A stretch of 7,352 bases of DNA from Desulfurococcales archaeon (GTDB lineage Archaea > Thermoproteota > Thermoprotei_A > Sulfolobales > WAQK01): positions 1 to 7,352 of the forward strand of contig JALURJ010000339.1 in assembly GCA_027016915.1 (NCBI GenBank). The letters run 5' to 3'. The notes below the pieces were generated by a model. The model saw nothing but the letters and a program-made list of their open reading frames with translations, was not told the DNA's origin and made no database searches. Each line of letters starts with the position of its first letter. Positions within the stretch are counted from its first letter, which is position 1. The position numbers were made by a program, and so were the translations under genes. Of this stretch, positions 5,022 through 7,352 are shown one piece after another.

Positions 5022-6212
5022 ATGATGCTTCAAGGGGTCAGAGTACTTGACCTTTCAAGGGTTCTGGCAGGCCCCTTGGCGACAATGATTCTGGGCGATC
5101 TAGGCGCCGACGTTGTCAAGGTTGAGCCTCCAAAGGGCGACGAGACCAGGCAGTGGGCCCCCTTCGTGGACGGTGAGAGCGCCTACTTTATGAGCATAAA
5201 CCGCAATAAGAGGAGCATTGCCATCGATCTCAAGAAGCCTGAGGGCAGAGAAGTGTTCTACAGGCTAGTCGAGAAGAGCGACGTGGTTGTCGAGAACTTC
5301 AGGCCAGGCGTCCCCGAAGCACTAGGAGTGGACTACAACACGCTCAAAAAGATACGAAGCGACATAGTCTACTGCAGCATAAAGGGGTTCAGTGTGGACA
5401 GCCCCTATGCCACAAAGCCCGCCTACGACCTTATACTCCAGGGTATGAGCGGGCTCATGGCGACAACGGGAGAGGAGGGAAGACCTCCGGTAAGAGTGTC
5501 CTTTGCGCTTTTCGACATAATAACAGGCCTCATAGCGGCAACAACGATCATAGCAGCCCTTTACCGTAGGAAGGAGACCGGTCAGGGCGCATATATCGAG
5601 GTGCCCCTGTACGACTCATCTATCTTCGGCATGAGCTACATCGCAATGATATATCTGCTGACGGGGAGAGAACCTAGACGGATGGGTTCTGCGCATCCCT
5701 CCATAGTTCCATACCAGGCCTTTAAATGTAGAGATGGGAAATACCTCGTTGTAGCAGCGGCTAACGACCGGTTCTGGAAGAGGCTCTGTTCAGCCCTTAG
5801 ACTTGGCGAGGTCTGCGAGGATCCTAGGTTTGCCACAAACCCTGAAAGAGTCAAGAACAGGGATGTTCTCATACCAATCCTCGAGAAAAAGTTCCAGGAG
5901 AAACCCAGGGACGAGTGGCTGGAGATACTCGAGGCAGCTGGCGTACCCTGCGGCCCCGTCTACGCGCTCAGCGAGGTTTTCCAGGACGCATATGTAAAGG
6001 CTTCAGGGCTCATAGATGACGTGGTGCACGAATCGCTGGGCAGGGTCAAGCAAATACTGTACCCCGCTATAATTCAGGGGAGGAGGGCGGAAATCAAGCT
6101 CCCCCCACCTCTCCTCGGGGCCCATGCCAAGGATATCCTCCTAGAGGCTGGCTACTCAGAGGAAGAGGTGGAGAAGCTGGTAGAGGAAGGAGTGGTATGC
6201 TGCAAAAAATAG
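5022..6212 (+). CDS. Family III (CaiB/BaiF-type) CoA-transferase
   Basis: The enzyme moves CoA between organic acids through an aspartyl-CoA thioester. Numbering from ATG 5022 gives 396 residues, typical of the family. The N-terminus GVRVLDLSRVLAGP, followed by LGDLGADVVKVEPP and NRNKRSIAIDLK, is the standard nucleotide-fold signature. D136 in KPAYDLILQG is the predicted catalytic Asp, followed by GMSGLMATTGEEGRPPVRV. ETGQGAYIEVPLYDS and the late AAGVPCGPV are also family features. It has no signal peptide and should be cytoplasmic. The start at 5022 (or 5025) is preferred for its GAGGT and because homologues begin close to the GVRVLDLS motif; GTG 4989 would add 11 residues. The substrate cannot be told from sequence: formate, carnitine, succinate, malate and mesaconate enzymes share these motifs. 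Nearby aconitase and fumarase genes make a dicarboxylic or other organic acid plausible, as inference only. The stop lies 12 bp from that of the convergent aconitase. Confidence 0.92.
   Translation: MMLQGVRVLDLSRVLAGPLATMILGDLGADVVKVEPPKGDETRQWAPFVDGESAYFMSINRNKRSIAIDLKKPEGREVFYRLVEKSDVVVENFRPGVPEALGVDYNTLKKIRSDIVYCSIKGFSVDSPYATKPAYDLILQGMSGLMATTGEEGRPPVRVSFALFDIITGLIAATTIIAALYRRKETGQGAYIEVPLYDSSIFGMSYIAMIYLLTGREPRRMGSAHPSIVPYQAFKCRDGKYLVVAAANDRFWKRLCSALRLGEVCEDPRFATNPERVKNRDVLIPILEKKFQEKPRDEWLEILEAAGVPCGPVYALSEVFQDAYVKASGLIDDVVHESLGRVKQILYPAIIQGRRAEIKLPPPLLGAHAKDILLEAGYSEEEVEKLVEEGVVCCKK
6204..6209 (-). terminator. Possible aconitase terminator (T6 run)
   Basis: On the minus strand six T residues lie 16-21 nt past the aconitase TGA, inside the last codons (Lys-Lys) of the convergent CoA-transferase gene. 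Archaeal RNA polymerase commonly stops at such T-runs without a hairpin. Confidence 0.4.
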
Positions 6213-6224
6213 GGTTCCTTACTC

Positions 6225-7352
6225 TCACCTGCATGCTCTGCCTCTATTCTTTTCCATCAGTTTCCTGAGGACATAGCGGAGAATGCCGCCGTGCTTGTAG
6301 TACTCGACCTCCACCGGGTTGTCGAGCCTAGCTATCACCTCGAACTCCACCTTTGTGCCGTCAGGCTTGTGGGCGACTACTTTCAGCCTCTTTCGGGGCT
6401 CGAGGCCCTTCTCTATACCGATGATGTCGAAGGTCTCCTCGCCGGTGAGGCCTAGGGTCTCCCTGTTCTGGCCAGGCAGGAACTCTAGGGGTAATATGCC
6501 CATCCCTATCAGGTTGCTCCTGTGAATCCTCTCATAGCTCTCCGCGATCACCGCTTTTACCCCTAGGAGGTAGGGGCCCTTCGCCGCCCAGTCCCTGGAG
6601 CTACCGGTCCCGTACTGCTTCCCGCCTATCACTATGAGCGGCGTGCCCTGCTCCTTGTACCTCATGGCTGCGTCGTATACTGTAGTTATCTCGCCAGTGG
6701 GCCAGTAGACGGTCCACCCGCCCTCCCTGTCGGGGACTAGGAGGTTCTTATACCTGGGGTTGGCGAAGGTGCCTCTCATCATGACCTCGTGGTTGCCTCT
6801 CCTGGCACCGTAGGTTCCGAAGGTCCCGGGCTTAACGCCGCGCTCCAAGAGGTATCTTCCAGCAGGGCTGTCGGCAGGTATGGTTCCGGCTGGCGATATG
6901 TGGTCGGTGGTTATCCTGTCACCCACCACTAGGAGGACCCTAGCGCCCCTTATGTCCCTCGGCTCAGGCGGCTCCACTGTGAAGTCCTCGAAGAAGGGCG
7001 GCATCCTTATCCACGTCGACTCAGGATCCCATTCGTACAGCTTGCCGGTAGGGGCCGGAAGCTTCTCCCACTCCTCCGTGCCCTTGAACACGTCCTTGTA
7101 CTTCTCCTTATAGAGCTCTGGCCTCAGGTGCTTCTTCATGTACTCCTTGATCTCCTGGGAGGATGGCCATATATCCCTTAGGTAGACCGGGTTCCCGTTG
7201 GGGTCGTAGCCTACAGGCTCATTGTAGGGATCCCAGTCTAGGGTCCCCTTAAGCGCGTATGCTACAACCATCATGGGGGAGGCAAGGAAGTTGCCCCTGA
7301 CCAACGGGTGGATCCTGCCGGAGAAGTTCCTGTTGCCGCTTAGCACGGCGAC
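6225..7352 (-). CDS. acnA: Aconitate hydratase, AcnA type (N-terminal part beyond window)
   Basis: This is the C-terminal 375 residues of an aconitase, which converts citrate to isocitrate through cis-aconitate in the citric-acid cycle. The frame is open at the right edge and begins VAVLSGNRNFSGRIHP, the conserved segment that lies just after the CxxC iron-sulfur ligands, so the cluster cysteines are outside the window. Visible signatures are GDRITTDHISPAGTI (about 144-158), GTYGARRGNHEVMMRG (179-194), QYGTGSSRDWAAKGP (246-260) with the GSSR substrate loop, and SYERIHRSNLIGMGILPLEF (about 272-291), then the terminal YYKHGGILRYVLRKL. These place it in the long AcnA/IRP group rather than the short isopropylmalate isomerase group. 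About 500 upstream residues are expected by comparison with family members near 890 residues. It converges on the CoA-transferase gene with 12 bp between stops. Identity is secure; regulation cannot be judged without the promoter. Confidence 0.95.
   Translation of the reverse strand, partial: VAVLSGNRNFSGRIHPLVRGNFLASPMMVVAYALKGTLDWDPYNEPVGYDPNGNPVYLRDIWPSSQEIKEYMKKHLRPELYKEKYKDVFKGTEEWEKLPAPTGKLYEWDPESTWIRMPPFFEDFTVEPPEPRDIRGARVLLVVGDRITTDHISPAGTIPADSPAGRYLLERGVKPGTFGTYGARRGNHEVMMRGTFANPRYKNLLVPDREGGWTVYWPTGEITTVYDAAMRYKEQGTPLIVIGGKQYGTGSSRDWAAKGPYLLGVKAVIAESYERIHRSNLIGMGILPLEFLPGQNRETLGLTGEETFDIIGIEKGLEPRKRLKVVAHKPDGTKVEFEVIARLDNPVEVEYYKHGGILRYVLRKLMEKNRGRACR
6248..6254 (+). terminator. Possible CoA-transferase terminator (T-rich tract)
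   Basis: The plus strand reads ATTCTTTTCC about 35-43 nt after the CoA-transferase TAG, within the antisense of the aconitase 3' end. It is a weak, interrupted T-tract and could end plus-strand transcription between the convergent genes. Confidence 0.25.

Noticed and set aside
1..7352. tRNA, rRNA, insertion sequences or integration sites
   Set aside because: No cloverleaf-like segment, transposase frame, terminal inverted repeats or target duplications were noticed; genes are packed with gaps under 100 bases. Detection by eye could miss an intron-bearing archaeal tRNA.

Overview
The window looks like chromosomal DNA of a hyperthermophilic crenarchaeon, most likely Desulfurococcales and possibly an Aeropyrum relative; the genus is inferred from gene style, not proven. 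The sequence shows a GC-rich genome that prefers AGG/AGA for Arg and ATA for Ile, GTG and TTG starts, short leaders with crenarchaeal Shine-Dalgarno (SD) motifs (GAGGTG, GGTGA), AT-rich TATA-type elements about 25-45 bp before genes, a split class I fumarase, a Cas4-like nuclease and a class IIb Asp/Asn-tRNA synthetase of archaeal type.

Layout. Positions 1-1489 (minus) hold the alpha and beta subunits of an iron-sulfur fumarase, translationally coupled; the last residues of beta run off the left edge. Their promoter lies in a strikingly palindromic AT-rich block at 1531-1556. Positions 1584-3614 (minus) hold four closely spaced co-directional genes, in transcription order: a Cys-rich orphan protein (start 3614), a four-helix small membrane protein (start 3254), a Cas4-like 4Fe-4S nuclease (start 2911) and a CGAC thioredoxin-fold protein (start 2225). 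At 3615-3703 a divergent promoter separates this cluster from the plus-strand genes: a class IIb Asp/Asn-tRNA synthetase (3704-4960) and a family III CoA-transferase (5022-6212). Positions 6225-7352 (minus) carry the C-terminal part of an AcnA-type aconitase, convergent with the CoA-transferase; its N-terminus lies beyond the right edge.

Function. Aconitase and fumarase, lying on either side of the middle genes, are two steps of the citric-acid cycle, and fumarase also serves carbon-fixation cycles in this order. The CoA-transferase may act on an organic acid of the same metabolism, but its substrate cannot be read from sequence. The four-gene minus cluster is the least explained part: a nuclease with an intact active site and no visible CRISPR array or Cas1/Cas2, next to a membrane protein and two Cys-bearing proteins. 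I saw no tRNA, rRNA, CRISPR array, insertion sequence or transposase. No gene-free stretch exceeds 100 bases.
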